From Marinobacter sp. es.042 (lineage in GTDB: Bacteria; Pseudomonadota; Gammaproteobacteria; Pseudomonadales; Oleiphilaceae): 64,000 nucleotides of DNA. The position numbers and the translations under genes are program-made. Below are positions 27,490 to 35,290 of this stretch, piece by piece (the stretch's first letter is position 1; every line of letters starts with the position of its first letter). The stretch is from assembly GCF_900188315.1 (NCBI RefSeq), contig NZ_LT897781.1, positions 744,001 to 808,000 on the forward strand, given 5' to 3'. The notes beneath the pieces were generated by a model. The model did not search any database. It was not told the DNA's origin and was given only the letters and a program-made list of their open reading frames with translations.

Positions 27490-28464
27490 GCACTTGAGCA
27501 CGGCGTCGACAATGCTGTGCTGGAAGTTGTTGTAACCCTCTGGCGTTGCCGCGATGTCAGTGGCCAGAGGGTCCCAGGTGCTGAAGGTTACGTCCAGGCT
27601 CTCGGTGATCGTGCGCCACCACTGCCGGTTGAACTGCGGTTCGGTCAGCAGGCAGGGGTGGTTGGCGTTGCGCAGTTTTTCCTGCACTTCCGCGATATGC
27701 CGTGCCCCTGGCGACAGCTCCGGGTTCAGTGTCAGAACGCCCTCGAGTTTCAGTTCATAGTGTTCGGCAAATCGGGTAAAGGCGTCGTGATAGGCGAACA
27801 GGCTGATTTCGTGCGCCGGTGCAAGGCGGTCCCGAATATTGGCATCGGTTTCTCGAACGCTGACCTTAAACTGCTCGAAATTCTCGTTTAACGCGCCAGC
27901 GTCAACACCTTCCAGTGCTGAGAGAGCATCGCGGATCGTCCCGGCCATTTCGATGGCCAATTCGGGATCCAGCCAGATGTGCGGGTCTTCGCCGTCTCCG
28001 TGATCATGGCCGTGTCCGTGCCCCTTGTTGTGGTGTTCTTCCTCCTTGGCCTCCTCTTCGTGAGCATGGCCATGGTGATCTTCCACGTGGTCGTCGTGGG
28101 CGTGTTCATCGTGGGTAACTTCCCCGGGTTCGTGCTCGGCATCCATGAGCGCGACCGTTCGACCGCTGAATTCCTGCCCGGCCAGAAGGCGATTTAGGAA
28201 GGTTTCCATGTCGGGCCCGACCCAGAAAATCACGTCGGCGTTTTCCAGCGCCCGCCGCTGGGATGGTTTCATGGTGTAGTTGTGGGGGCTGGAGCCGGGC
28301 GGGACGAGGCTCGTTGTCTGCATGTCTTCCGTGGCGATCGCACTGACGATCAGCTCAACCGGTTTGATGGAAGTAACAATACGGGTCTCGGCCTGCAGGG
28401 CGCTGTGAAACAAAAGGGTGCCGGCTCCGAGTGCAATAGAAAGTGCTTTTCCGGTAACGCGCAT
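27466..28464 (-). CDS. znuA: Zinc ABC transporter substrate-binding protein ZnuA
   Basis: Periplasmic Zn2+-binding protein of a cluster A-I ABC importer. The 332-residue product has a signal peptide ending near LQAET, metal-ligand histidines in PPGSSPHNYTMKPSQ and later SLFAYHDAFTRFAEHY, and the long His/Asp/Glu-rich loop (residues about 115-165, full of HDEHAHDDH-like runs) typical of zinc rather than manganese binders. A near-perfect Zur box lies just upstream. The membrane and ATPase subunits znuB and znuC are not next to it, so they must be encoded elsewhere. Confidence 0.94.
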   Translation of the reverse strand: MRVTGKALSIALGAGTLLFHSALQAETRIVTSIKPVELIVSAIATEDMQTTSLVPPGSSPHNYTMKPSQRRALENADVIFWVGPDMETFLNRLLAGQEFSGRTVALMDAEHEPGEVTHDEHAHDDHVEDHHGHAHEEEAKEEEHHNKGHGHGHDHGDGEDPHIWLDPELAIEMAGTIRDALSALEGVDAGALNENFEQFKVSVRETDANIRDRLAPAHEISLFAYHDAFTRFAEHYELKLEGVLTLNPELSPGARHIAEVQEKLRNANHPCLLTEPQFNRQWWRTITESLDVTFSTWDPLATDIAATPEGYNNFQHSIVDAVLKCLPENTEH

Positions 28465-28490
28465 GATAAATGAGATCCTGCGATGCTAAT

Positions 28491-28517
28491 GTGTAATGTT
28501 ATAATATAACAAACTCG
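28491..28517. promoter_or_regulatory. Zur box upstream of znuA
   Basis: The segment centred on GTTATAATATAAC (28498-28510), extended as ATGTTATAATATAACAA, is close to the Zur consensus GAAATGTTATA-TATAACATTTC. It lies about 30 bases before the znuA start, so Zn-loaded Zur should repress znuA. Confidence 0.85.
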
Positions 28518-28651
28518 GACGGGGCCGGCAAAAGAAACTTCTTACTTAATATTTCTGGTGTGCTCGTTAACCTCCTGATCATGCGAAACCTGCCGTTGGC
28601 CGGTATAATGCCGGCTTTATCAAACGGCCACCGATTTTTCAGGAAGGTTTC

Positions 28652-30136
28652 ATGACTGTACGTACCCGAATTGCTCCGTCACCCACTGGAGACCCTCACG
28701 TTGGTACCGCCTACGTGGCCCTGTTCAACCTGTGCTTTGCCCGTCAGCACGGCGGCCAGTTTATCCTGCGTATCGAAGACACCGACCAGGCCCGCAGTAC
28801 CGCAGAATCCGAACAGGACATTCTCAAGGCGCTGCGTTGGCTCGGTCTGAACTGGGATGAAGGCCCCGACTTGGGTGGTCCTCACGGCGCCTATCGCCAG
28901 TCCGAGCGCAAGCACTCGTACCGGCAGTATGCCGAGGATCTGGTGACGGCCGGCCACGCTTTTTATTGCTTCCGCACACCGGATGAGCTGGAAGCCATTC
29001 GTGAAGAACGTAAGGCCCAGGGTCTGAACCCGGGTATCAAGGGCGATCTGGAGCTGCCCGAGGACGAAGTGAAGCGCCGCCTCGATGCAGGTGAACCATA
29101 CGTGATTCGTATGAAAGTGCCCGATGAGGGCGTCTGCGAGATCGACGACATGCTTCGGGGCACCATTGAGATCGACTGGGCTCAGGTGGACTGCCAGATT
29201 CTGCTCAAGTCCGATGGCATGCCCACTTATCACCTGGCGAATGTGGTTGATGATCACCTGATGGAAATCACCCACGTTCTGCGCGGTGAGGAGTGGATCA
29301 ACTCGGCGCCCAAGCACAAGCTGCTGTATCAGTATTTTGGCTGGGATATGCCGGTGCTGTGTCACCTTCCGCTGCTGCGCAACCCGGACAAGAGCAAGCT
29401 GTCCAAACGCAAGAACCCGACCAGCATCAATTTCTATGAGCGCATGGGCTTTCTGCCGGAGGCCGTCACCAACTACCTGGGGCGCATGGGCTGGTCCATG
29501 CCGGATGAGCGGGAAAAGTTCACCCTGGATGAGATGATCGAGAACTTCGACATCCAGAGAGTTTCCCTTGGTGGCCCGGTGTTTGACGTGGAGAAGCTCC
29601 GCTGGCTGAACGGCCAGTGGCTGCGCGAAGAGCTGACTGAAGAGCAGTTCATGGAGCGCATGCGCCAGTGGTGGTTCAATGAGGATGCCCTGCGTGCTCT
29701 GGTGCCCCACATCAAGGGCAGGGCAGAGGTGTTTTCGGATGTAGCGCCCATGGCCCAGTTCATGTTCTCCGGCATGCTCAACCTGAAGCCGGAAGACTTT
29801 GCCCATAACAAACTGGAGGAAGCCCAGATCAAGCGGGTTCTTCAGTTCACGCTCTGGAAGCTTGAAGCGCAGCGACACTGGAGCAAGGAGACCATCTTCG
29901 CGGATATCAAGGCGTTGGCCAAAGCCACGGACCTGAAGATGGGTGACTTCATGTTCTCCATTTTTGTGGCGGTTGCTGGCACCCCGAATTCCTGGTCTGT
30001 CATGGATTCCATGGCGCTGCTGGGCCCGGACATGACCCGTTCAAGGCTTCGGCATGCCCTGGAAGTGATGGGTGGATTCTCCAAGAAGGAAACCAAGAAG
30101 GTGGAAAAGGAATACGCGGCTCTGGGTATTCATTAA
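28652..30136 (+). CDS. gltX: Glutamyl-tRNA synthetase
   Basis: Charges tRNA-Glu with glutamate. The 494-residue class I synthetase has the HIGH-type motif [14 protein letters not shown] near the N-terminus and the KMSKS-type motif [11 protein letters not shown] near residue 252, then a helical anticodon-binding domain. A TATAAT at 28604-28609 may be its -10. It is followed by tRNA-Ala and by tRNA-Glu, its own substrate, an arrangement also found in Pseudomonas. Confidence 0.97.
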   Translation: MTVRTRIAPSPTGDPHVGTAYVALFNLCFARQHGGQFILRIEDTDQARSTAESEQDILKALRWLGLNWDEGPDLGGPHGAYRQSERKHSYRQYAEDLVTAGHAFYCFRTPDELEAIREERKAQGLNPGIKGDLELPEDEVKRRLDAGEPYVIRMKVPDEGVCEIDDMLRGTIEIDWAQVDCQILLKSDGMPTYHLANVVDDHLMEITHVLRGEEWINSAPKHKLLYQYFGWDMPVLCHLPLLRNPDKSKLSKRKNPTSINFYERMGFLPEAVTNYLGRMGWSMPDEREKFTLDEMIENFDIQRVSLGGPVFDVEKLRWLNGQWLREELTEEQFMERMRQWWFNEDALRALVPHIKGRAEVFSDVAPMAQFMFSGMLNLKPEDFAHNKLEEAQIKRVLQFTLWKLEAQRHWSKETIFADIKALAKATDLKMGDFMFSIFVAVAGTPNSWSVMDSMALLGPDMTRSRLRHALEVMGGFSKKETKKVEKEYAALGIH

Positions 30137-30207
30137 CCGCTTTGGTGAATTAATAAACGGCTTGAACAGGGATGTTCAGAAAACTGAAAAAAAGTATGTT
30201 TCAGAGG

Positions 30208-30236
30208 TTGACGCCCATAGGGCGGATCCTTAATAT
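30208..30236 (+). promoter_or_regulatory. Predicted promoter of the tRNA-Ala/tRNA-Glu unit
   Basis: TTGACG (30208-30213), a 17-base spacer and TAATAT (30231-30236) end 13 bases before the first tRNA base. This gives a strong, close promoter independent of gltX. Confidence 0.7.
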
Positions 30237-30249
30237 ACGCAGCCGTTGA

Positions 30250-30325
30250 GGGGCCATAGCTCAGCTGGGAGAGCGCAACACTGGCAGTGTTGAGGTCGGC
30301 GGTTCGATCCCGCCTGGCTCCACCA
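30250..30325 (+). tRNA. tRNA-Ala (anticodon GGC)
   Basis: A 76-base tRNA with encoded CCA. The acceptor stem GGGGCCA pairs with TGGCTCC and includes the G3-U70 wobble that marks alanine tRNAs. The anticodon loop CTGGCAG gives GGC, and the T loop is GGTTCGATCC. Confidence 0.97.
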
Positions 30326-30332
30326 ATTTCTA

Positions 30333-30408
30333 GTCCCCTTCGTCTAGTGGCCTAGGACTCCGCCCTTTCACGGCGGCAACAGGGGTTCGAACCCCCTAGG
30401 GGACGCCA
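30333..30408 (+). tRNA. tRNA-Glu (anticodon TTC)
   Basis: A 76-base tRNA with encoded CCA. The acceptor stem GTCCCCT pairs with AGGGGAC, discriminator G73. The anticodon loop CCTTTCACG gives TTC. It lies 7 bases after tRNA-Ala, so both come from one precursor. Confidence 0.97.
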
Positions 30409-30444
30409 ATACGGCTTGACGGTTTAGTCCACCGGAAAGCCATC

Positions 30445-30473
30445 AAAAAAACCGCCTTCTGGCGGTTTTTTTG
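30445..30473 (+). terminator. Rho-independent terminator of the tRNA unit
   Basis: ACCGCC-TTCT-GGCGGT with an A run before and a run of seven T after, about 40 bases downstream of tRNA-Glu. Confidence 0.9.
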
Positions 30474-30487
30474 TGCCTGTAAAGCAA

Positions 30488-30548
30488 GGGGTCAGATGAA
30501 AATGGGGTCAGAAGAAAAGTTCTTCTGACCCCATTTTCATCTGACCCC
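30488..30548. repeat. GGGGTCAGATGAA inverted repeat, long copy 2
   Basis: A perfect 29-base inverted repeat with a 3-base loop. Each arm holds two related units in tandem, GGGGTCAGATGAAAAT and GGGGTCAGAAGAA. It lies between the tRNA terminator and the end of the convergent PTPS-like gene. It is the largest member of the repeat family in this window. Confidence 0.92.
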
Positions 30549-30564
30549 GCATTCACGATCTCAA

Positions 30565-31419
30565 TCAGCGCTCGGCAATGGCGCCCTTCCCAACACCTTC
30601 ATAAGCCTTCACCCGGATGGTGTCTGTCGCGAACTCCACCTTGAGCTTGTCGGCCATGTGAGCGGCAATCAGCTCCACCGTGGTGTCGGTATCCAGCATG
30701 TACACGCGCTCCTCTGGCAGGGTCAGTGCAAACTCTCCCTGGTTGGCCTCGTATTCGAAGGTCACATAGCGAACGCCGTCTTCGCCCACATGGCGACGCA
30801 CCACATCCTCCTCGGAGCCCACGTAGATATCCCGCCAGAGCTTGGCCCAGCGGCGCTCCAGATCGTAATCGCGGTGGCCGTTCCGGTCGATACGAATCGG
30901 TGATCGATGGCCGTGGGCGATACGCTGGCAGTTGCCCAGGTGTTTCTTGAGGCCGTGGACATAGTGGTAGTAGGCACCATCGATCTCCTCTTCCCGGAGA
31001 TTGATCTCCACGGAAATCACGTTGGCCGGAAGCACGGCCTTTATTTCCTGTTCCAGCAAAGAGGCCACGGCCGAGGGCACAACCCTATCGGCGGACAACC
31101 AGACAATGGCCTCGTCCGGTGAGCGGTGAATGATCTGGCTGCCGTCCGTGAGTGCCCAGGTAAAAGTGTCTGGCTGCTCCTCACTCCAGGACAGCCCCTG
31201 GTAGCCGCGGGGAATCACCAGGCGATGGTCAACACGCTCATCGATCACCCGCTTGATGGTGCGTTTTACGTTACTGAAGTCGAACACCATGCCCTGTTCG
31301 TCCAGCTCCCCGCCAAGCACCACATCCGCAATCCAGCTTTCACCCACCAGCCCACGGGTCGGGTCCAGGTAGGCAAAATCGATAACGGTCAGGTTGTCTA
31401 CAAACAGATGGTTCATCAA
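30565..31419 (-). CDS. Long 6-pyruvoyltetrahydropterin synthase/QueD-like protein
   Basis: Predicted member of the PTPS/6-carboxytetrahydropterin synthase family (queuosine or pterin synthesis), but about twice the usual 120-140 residues at 284. The N-terminal half has the family strand and GELDEQGMVFDFSNVKRTIKRVIDERVDHRL but lacks the Cys-HGH catalytic motif. The C-terminal half carries CQRIAHGHRSPI, matching the C-x3-HGH signature, and ends in a THVELIAAHM-like helix (here TTVELIAAHM). It thus looks like two half-degenerate PTPS domains that complement each other. Start: MM at 31419/31416, either possible. Substrate not assignable. Confidence 0.78.
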   Translation of the reverse strand: MMNHLFVDNLTVIDFAYLDPTRGLVGESWIADVVLGGELDEQGMVFDFSNVKRTIKRVIDERVDHRLVIPRGYQGLSWSEEQPDTFTWALTDGSQIIHRSPDEAIVWLSADRVVPSAVASLLEQEIKAVLPANVISVEINLREEEIDGAYYHYVHGLKKHLGNCQRIAHGHRSPIRIDRNGHRDYDLERRWAKLWRDIYVGSEEDVVRRHVGEDGVRYVTFEYEANQGEFALTLPEERVYMLDTDTTVELIAAHMADKLKVEFATDTIRVKAYEGVGKGAIAER

Positions 31420-31489
31420 ATTTCCAGGCGGGTATGGTTGATTGATGGCCGAATTCTAGCAAAAATCACCGAATACAGCAGTCTGGCGG

Positions 31490-32194
31490 TTGGCCACTGC
31501 TTCATTTCTTTTTGCTATCGGACTCATCATTTTAAACCTCGACTCGCACATTTATCAGCAATTTCCGGTACTGATACTGGCGGCCGGTGCCTCGAGCCGC
31601 CTCGGTCGGCCGAAAGCCCTCCTGCCGCTGGCGTCCGGTGACGGGACGGACACGGACTGCCGTAACCGCACATTGTTGGACGCCGCCATTGCGCAGGGCC
31701 GAATCCTCAGCCCGGAAGTTCGAGTGGTGTGTGGGGCCTGGTACCCGCTCATACGCTTTCGTTGTCGGAGGCAACCTTCTTCCTGGTTGCGGGCACCGGA
31801 TTGGCAGGAGGGCATCTCGGCATCTCTGTCAGCGGGGCTTCGCAGCCTGGGGCCAGCCGTAAAAGGCGTGTTTGTTCTGGTGGCGGACCAGCCGTTACTG
31901 GATCTGAACGCCCTCGAGGCCTTTGGCAAGGCGGCCCGCTGTGTACCGGAACAGCCCATCGCTGCAGATTACGGTGGCCGGCCGGGTGTGCCCGCCTATT
32001 TGCCCAGATGGCTCTGGCCGCTGGTGTTGGATCTGGAGGGGGATAGGGGCGCCGGGCGACTGCTTGCAGAGGTGCGTGCAACCCGGGTAGATATTCCGGG
32101 GGTCCACGATGATGTCGACACCCCGGCAGACTGGCAGAGGATCAGGACCCTGCTCAACCGAACAGGCCAGACAGCCAGGCAATCCCGACGCTGA
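31490..32194 (+). CDS. MocA-like nucleotidyltransferase
   Basis: Predicted MobA-like NTP transferase of the MocA branch (CTP:molybdopterin cytidylyltransferase-like). Visible motifs are the nucleotide-binding [22 protein letters not shown], the metal-binding [19 protein letters not shown], and a C-terminal DVDTPADW typical of the family. The start is unclear: the open frame begins at a TTG at 31490 with extra hydrophobic residues before the fold, and no good ATG exists. The segment at 31739-31793 reads unusually Arg-rich in frame (see findings). No other molybdenum cofactor gene is nearby. The 3' end overlaps the convergent response regulator by 41 bases. Confidence 0.75.
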   Translation: MATASFLFAIGLIILNLDSHIYQQFPVLILAAGASSRLGRPKALLPLASGDGTDTDCRNRTLLDAAIAQGRILSPEVRVVCGAWYPLIRFRCRRQPSSWLRAPDWQEGISASLSAGLRSLGPAVKGVFVLVADQPLLDLNALEAFGKAARCVPEQPIAADYGGRPGVPAYLPRWLWPLVLDLEGDRGAGRLLAEVRATRVDIPGVHDDVDTPADWQRIRTLLNRTGQTARQSRR

Positions 32195-33248
32195 AGATGC
32201 CGAGACTTATTGCAAGACCAATGGTGTAGACCCGGGACGATGCCGAGCGCTGCTGCGCAACAAAAAGATCGATTGTGCGCTGGGCTATGTCTTCAGCGGT
32301 TTCCCTCGAGATCTCGTGGGCTTGCTGAATAGCCTCGGACTGAAGGGTTTGCCAGAACTCGGTATCAATCGTCTGCACACTCGTGATGTGATCTTTCAGC
32401 TCGGCCATATGCTCGCTCGTGAAGCCGGAATTCTTTTTCAGCTCCTTCTTGAGCACGGCAAGTTCGCTGCCAAGGTTCAGGTTGACCTCCGCGGCAACTT
32501 CGTCCCGCAGATTTCGGGTCCGTTCGTCGACCATTTCGGTGACGGCGTTCAGGCGTTCCTCAATCACCGCGTCCTGTTTGCTGCGGGATTCATCCAGAGC
32601 CCGCTTCAGGTGATCGAACTGCTCGTCAAAGAGGGAGCTGAGTAATTCGTGAAGACGGTTGTTGATGTGAGTTTTGACTGCGGAACGGGCGATCTGCTCA
32701 ATCAGTTCGCTGGTCAAGGGCACCACATTGGCTTGCGGGTTGCTCCGGCTGGCTGAATCGCCCGTCTTGGGCGACAGTTCCACCGACGCATCTGCAGGTA
32801 CGTTCAGCAGTTCGTCCTCTTCCGCGGCAGCCGGCTCAGATTGCAGCGGTGGCTCCGGCAAGTTTCCGCCTGTGACATCACTGGCCAGCTGGTCCAGAAC
32901 TTCTTTGAGGCCCTCGGTTTGCGGCGGTTTGGTCAGGATGTTGTAAACACCGAAGTTCCTGGCCTCCTCCATGAATGATGACGATTTTTTGGATGTGCAC
33001 ATGATGATGGGGATGCCGGCGGTCTCCGGGTTGCCCTTGATGGCTTTGGTAGCCTCTACGCCGTTCATGCCCGGCATCAGATGGTCCATGAAGATGACAT
33101 CCGGACGCCCCTGGCTGTTCAGGAAATCGAGGGCCTCCTCGGCCGAGCCAGCCATATTGACTTCCATATCGCGACTTTCCAGCAGTTTGCTCAGGGCAAA
33201 TCGGGCCACCTTGGAGTCATCTACCAGCAGAGCGTTTTTGATCGCCAT
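32154..33248 (-). CDS. Response regulator with C-terminal membrane anchor
   Basis: The 364-residue protein starts with a canonical CheY-type receiver domain (residues 4-122): acidic pair Asp10-Asp11, phospho-acceptor Asp55 ([11 protein letters not shown]), Thr85 and Lys107 (ILTKPP). A Pro/Glu/Ser-rich linker follows (about 125-180), then a long charged region predicted as coiled coil (about 185-335), and a hydrophobic helix at the extreme C-terminus ([22 protein letters not shown]). That makes it a tail-anchored regulator with no DNA-binding or enzymatic output. GAGGT precedes the ATG. It lies 52 bases after the PEGA/MORN gene, probably in one transcript. No histidine kinase is close. Confidence 0.85.
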   Translation of the reverse strand: MAIKNALLVDDSKVARFALSKLLESRDMEVNMAGSAEEALDFLNSQGRPDVIFMDHLMPGMNGVEATKAIKGNPETAGIPIIMCTSKKSSSFMEEARNFGVYNILTKPPQTEGLKEVLDQLASDVTGGNLPEPPLQSEPAAAEEDELLNVPADASVELSPKTGDSASRSNPQANVVPLTSELIEQIARSAVKTHINNRLHELLSSLFDEQFDHLKRALDESRSKQDAVIEERLNAVTEMVDERTRNLRDEVAAEVNLNLGSELAVLKKELKKNSGFTSEHMAELKDHITSVQTIDTEFWQTLQSEAIQQAHEISRETAEDIAQRTIDLFVAQQRSASSRVYTIGLAISLGIFSVGIAWLSGLFG

Positions 33249-33300
33249 GTCACTACCTCAATCGTTTACTGCAAACGCGTTTGTTATCGGGCCGTTATGA

Positions 33301-34614
33301 TTACCAGCCTTCCAGTTTCGGGCACTCTGTGGCCCGGTAGCTCTTGTCCCGATAACAGACACCGGGTTCAGTGGTTCGGGCAGTGAAAATTTCCCCTGCC
33401 GCTGTGGTCAGGCGTACCTGTCCGTAAGGCTCACCATGACGGAATGTAGCTTCGATCGAGCTGCCGTTGGGGTTCTTCAGCAAGCCCTTACCGTGGAACT
33501 TTCCTTCAATGTATTCGCCCTCGTATTTCTTGCCGCTGGCGAAGACCTCTGCCCCGGTGCCATGGAAGGCGCCGTTGGAAAATTCGCCTTCGTAATGGCG
33601 ACCGTCGGGGTAGGTTAGTGTGCCGGTGCCATGAAATTCGTCGTTCCGGAAGCCGCCGACGTAGAGCATGCCATCCGCGGTGGTCAGGGAACCGTGGCCA
33701 TTAAGCTGTCCGTCCTTCCAGTGGCCGGTCAGTATGTCGCCGTTTGCCAGTGTCAGCGTGCCTTTGCCGTTAAACTGGTTGTCCCGGAATTCGCCGGAGT
33801 AGCGCGAGCCGTCGGCACTGCGCCATTCACCGTCGCCCTCGCGGTTGCCTGCAGACCAGCCTCCCTCGTAACGGCCGCCGTCGGGATACCACGCGGTGCC
33901 CTGGCCGTGGAATTCACCATCCACGAAATGCCCCTCGTAGCGCAGTCCATCGTTGTCCTGGTAGCTGCCATCGCCGGTCTTCACGCCACCGATCCAGGTC
34001 CCGTCACGGAAATTCACCGTGGTCAGAGCCTCCAGTTCGCCCACCAGAGTCACCTCATTGCCGGCGTCCAGGGCAATGGAGCGGTTCCAGGGTTTGAAAC
34101 CTGACTTGGTGATGGTGACCTCGTAGCGGCCCGGATCCAGCTCAAGATCCAGGCGGGTCGCGCCATATTCCTTGCCGTTGATGGTGACCTGATCGCCGAT
34201 AACGTTTGAGCGTAGCACCAGCAGCGCCTGCGTCGGTGGCTGGGGTTCCTGTTGTTTTTCCGGTTGTTGCGGATTTGCAGGGGCGGTGTCTGTTCTCGTT
34301 GCCATTACCGATAGTGGTTCAGCTACCGCCAGAACCTCCGGGTTCTCCGGCATGGATGGCACGGTAAACGGAGTAGCTTCCACCACGGGTGGGCGTGAAT
34401 CCCGGGCAGCCTGTTCGGTTCTGGCGGATGCCTCCGGAGCAGGCTCAGGGGCCGGCTCGGGCTCGGTAGTAATAGAGGCAACAGCTTGATCCGTCGAGGG
34501 TGGTTCGAAGGCTTCTGCCATCTGCAGGTCGTCCCGAACCGAGGCGAACCCGGCGGTTACCAGCAGCATGAGCGCCAGGGCATTGACGAACAGAAGCGGT
34601 CTGAAATCGACCAT
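33301..34614 (-). CDS. PEGA and MORN-repeat envelope protein
   Basis: The 437-residue protein has an N-terminal membrane helix or signal anchor (about 5-24), a long Pro/Glu/Ala-rich linker (about 30-145), a PEGA domain (about 148-200; VTINGKEYGATRLDLELDPGRYEVTITKSGF), and then about nine tandem MORN-type repeats with a strict 23-residue period (pattern YEGEF..G.FHGTGTLTYPDG). The C-terminus has two cysteines (VCYRDKSYRATECP) that could form a disulphide. The layout suggests an exported scaffold with its repeats in the periplasm. Its function is unknown. It is followed 52 bases later by the membrane-anchored response regulator. Confidence 0.85.
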   Translation of the reverse strand: MVDFRPLLFVNALALMLLVTAGFASVRDDLQMAEAFEPPSTDQAVASITTEPEPAPEPAPEASARTEQAARDSRPPVVEATPFTVPSMPENPEVLAVAEPLSVMATRTDTAPANPQQPEKQQEPQPPTQALLVLRSNVIGDQVTINGKEYGATRLDLELDPGRYEVTITKSGFKPWNRSIALDAGNEVTLVGELEALTTVNFRDGTWIGGVKTGDGSYQDNDGLRYEGHFVDGEFHGQGTAWYPDGGRYEGGWSAGNREGDGEWRSADGSRYSGEFRDNQFNGKGTLTLANGDILTGHWKDGQLNGHGSLTTADGMLYVGGFRNDEFHGTGTLTYPDGRHYEGEFSNGAFHGTGAEVFASGKKYEGEYIEGKFHGKGLLKNPNGSSIEATFRHGEPYGQVRLTTAAGEIFTARTTEPGVCYRDKSYRATECPKLEGW

Positions 34615-34729
34615 GACGGAACCTCTTGATCCTGCATTCTTGGAATTCTGTTTACCGGTTCATCTTACCCAGTGAGTGCAACGCTATGTAACAGAAAGTG
34701 ACGGAGAGTTACCGAGAATGCAGGCCAAA

Positions 34730-35191
34730 TCACACTTTATCCGGAAGCTGATCATGGTTGAGCTGCTCCCATGATCTCATGTACACGTCGGCTTCGTATT
34801 GATAAGGCGATTTGAAAGGGGTTAGCACGAAATCGAAGACGAGAAAGAAAAACCCGATGGAGGCCCAGGCGATGGCCAGGGTGCTTATGGTCGTTGCCTG
34901 TACCTCCGGGTTCGAGTCGACGAAATTCTGTAACACCGGAATCAGATCCGATGCCATCGCAACCGGGTTGAAGCTGGCCATCACCAGTGGCACCCAGAAG
35001 GCGATGAAGATCGGGAAGAATCCGAATGACCAGAGCAATCTGCGGAGCAGATAAAGGGCAACTTCCCGCCAGAAGCGCTGTCTGACTTCCGGTACTTTCC
35101 GGATCCGCTCGAGGTACCGCCGACGTTCTGCCCAGTAGGCGGCTACTTCCGGGGCCTCAACGGCCTTTGATTGAGGTGCAGGTGTTGTCAT
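34730..35191 (-). CDS. Unknown small membrane protein, two helices
   Basis: I do not recognise this 153-residue protein. It has a basic, aromatic N-terminal region (YWAERRRYLERIRK), two long hydrophobic helices at about 52-75 and 103-128, and an acidic C-terminal tail (YMRSWEQLNHDQLPDKV). Both ends are probably cytoplasmic. It is upstream of and co-directional with the PEGA/MORN and response-regulator genes, separated by 115 bases, so an operon is possible but not shown. Confidence 0.65.
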   Translation of the reverse strand: MTTPAPQSKAVEAPEVAAYWAERRRYLERIRKVPEVRQRFWREVALYLLRRLLWSFGFFPIFIAFWVPLVMASFNPVAMASDLIPVLQNFVDSNPEVQATTISTLAIAWASIGFFFLVFDFVLTPFKSPYQYEADVYMRSWEQLNHDQLPDKV

Positions 35192-35290
35192 GTACGGCGC
35201 GGTACCCTATGGCTTCTGGAGTGATGCATGATAAGCGATACTACGTGTTACCCTACAATTCTCCAATTGTTTAAAGACAGGATAGTTTGA

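Noticed and set aside
28007..28130. Imperfect repeats in znuA that could look like a tandem DNA repeat
   Set aside because: They encode the His-rich zinc loop of ZnuA and reflect CAT/CAC and GAG/GAC codon runs.
33331..34000. 69-base periodicity that could suggest a minisatellite or CRISPR-like array
   Set aside because: The period equals 23 codons of the MORN repeats; units are diverged at the DNA level and lack spacers.
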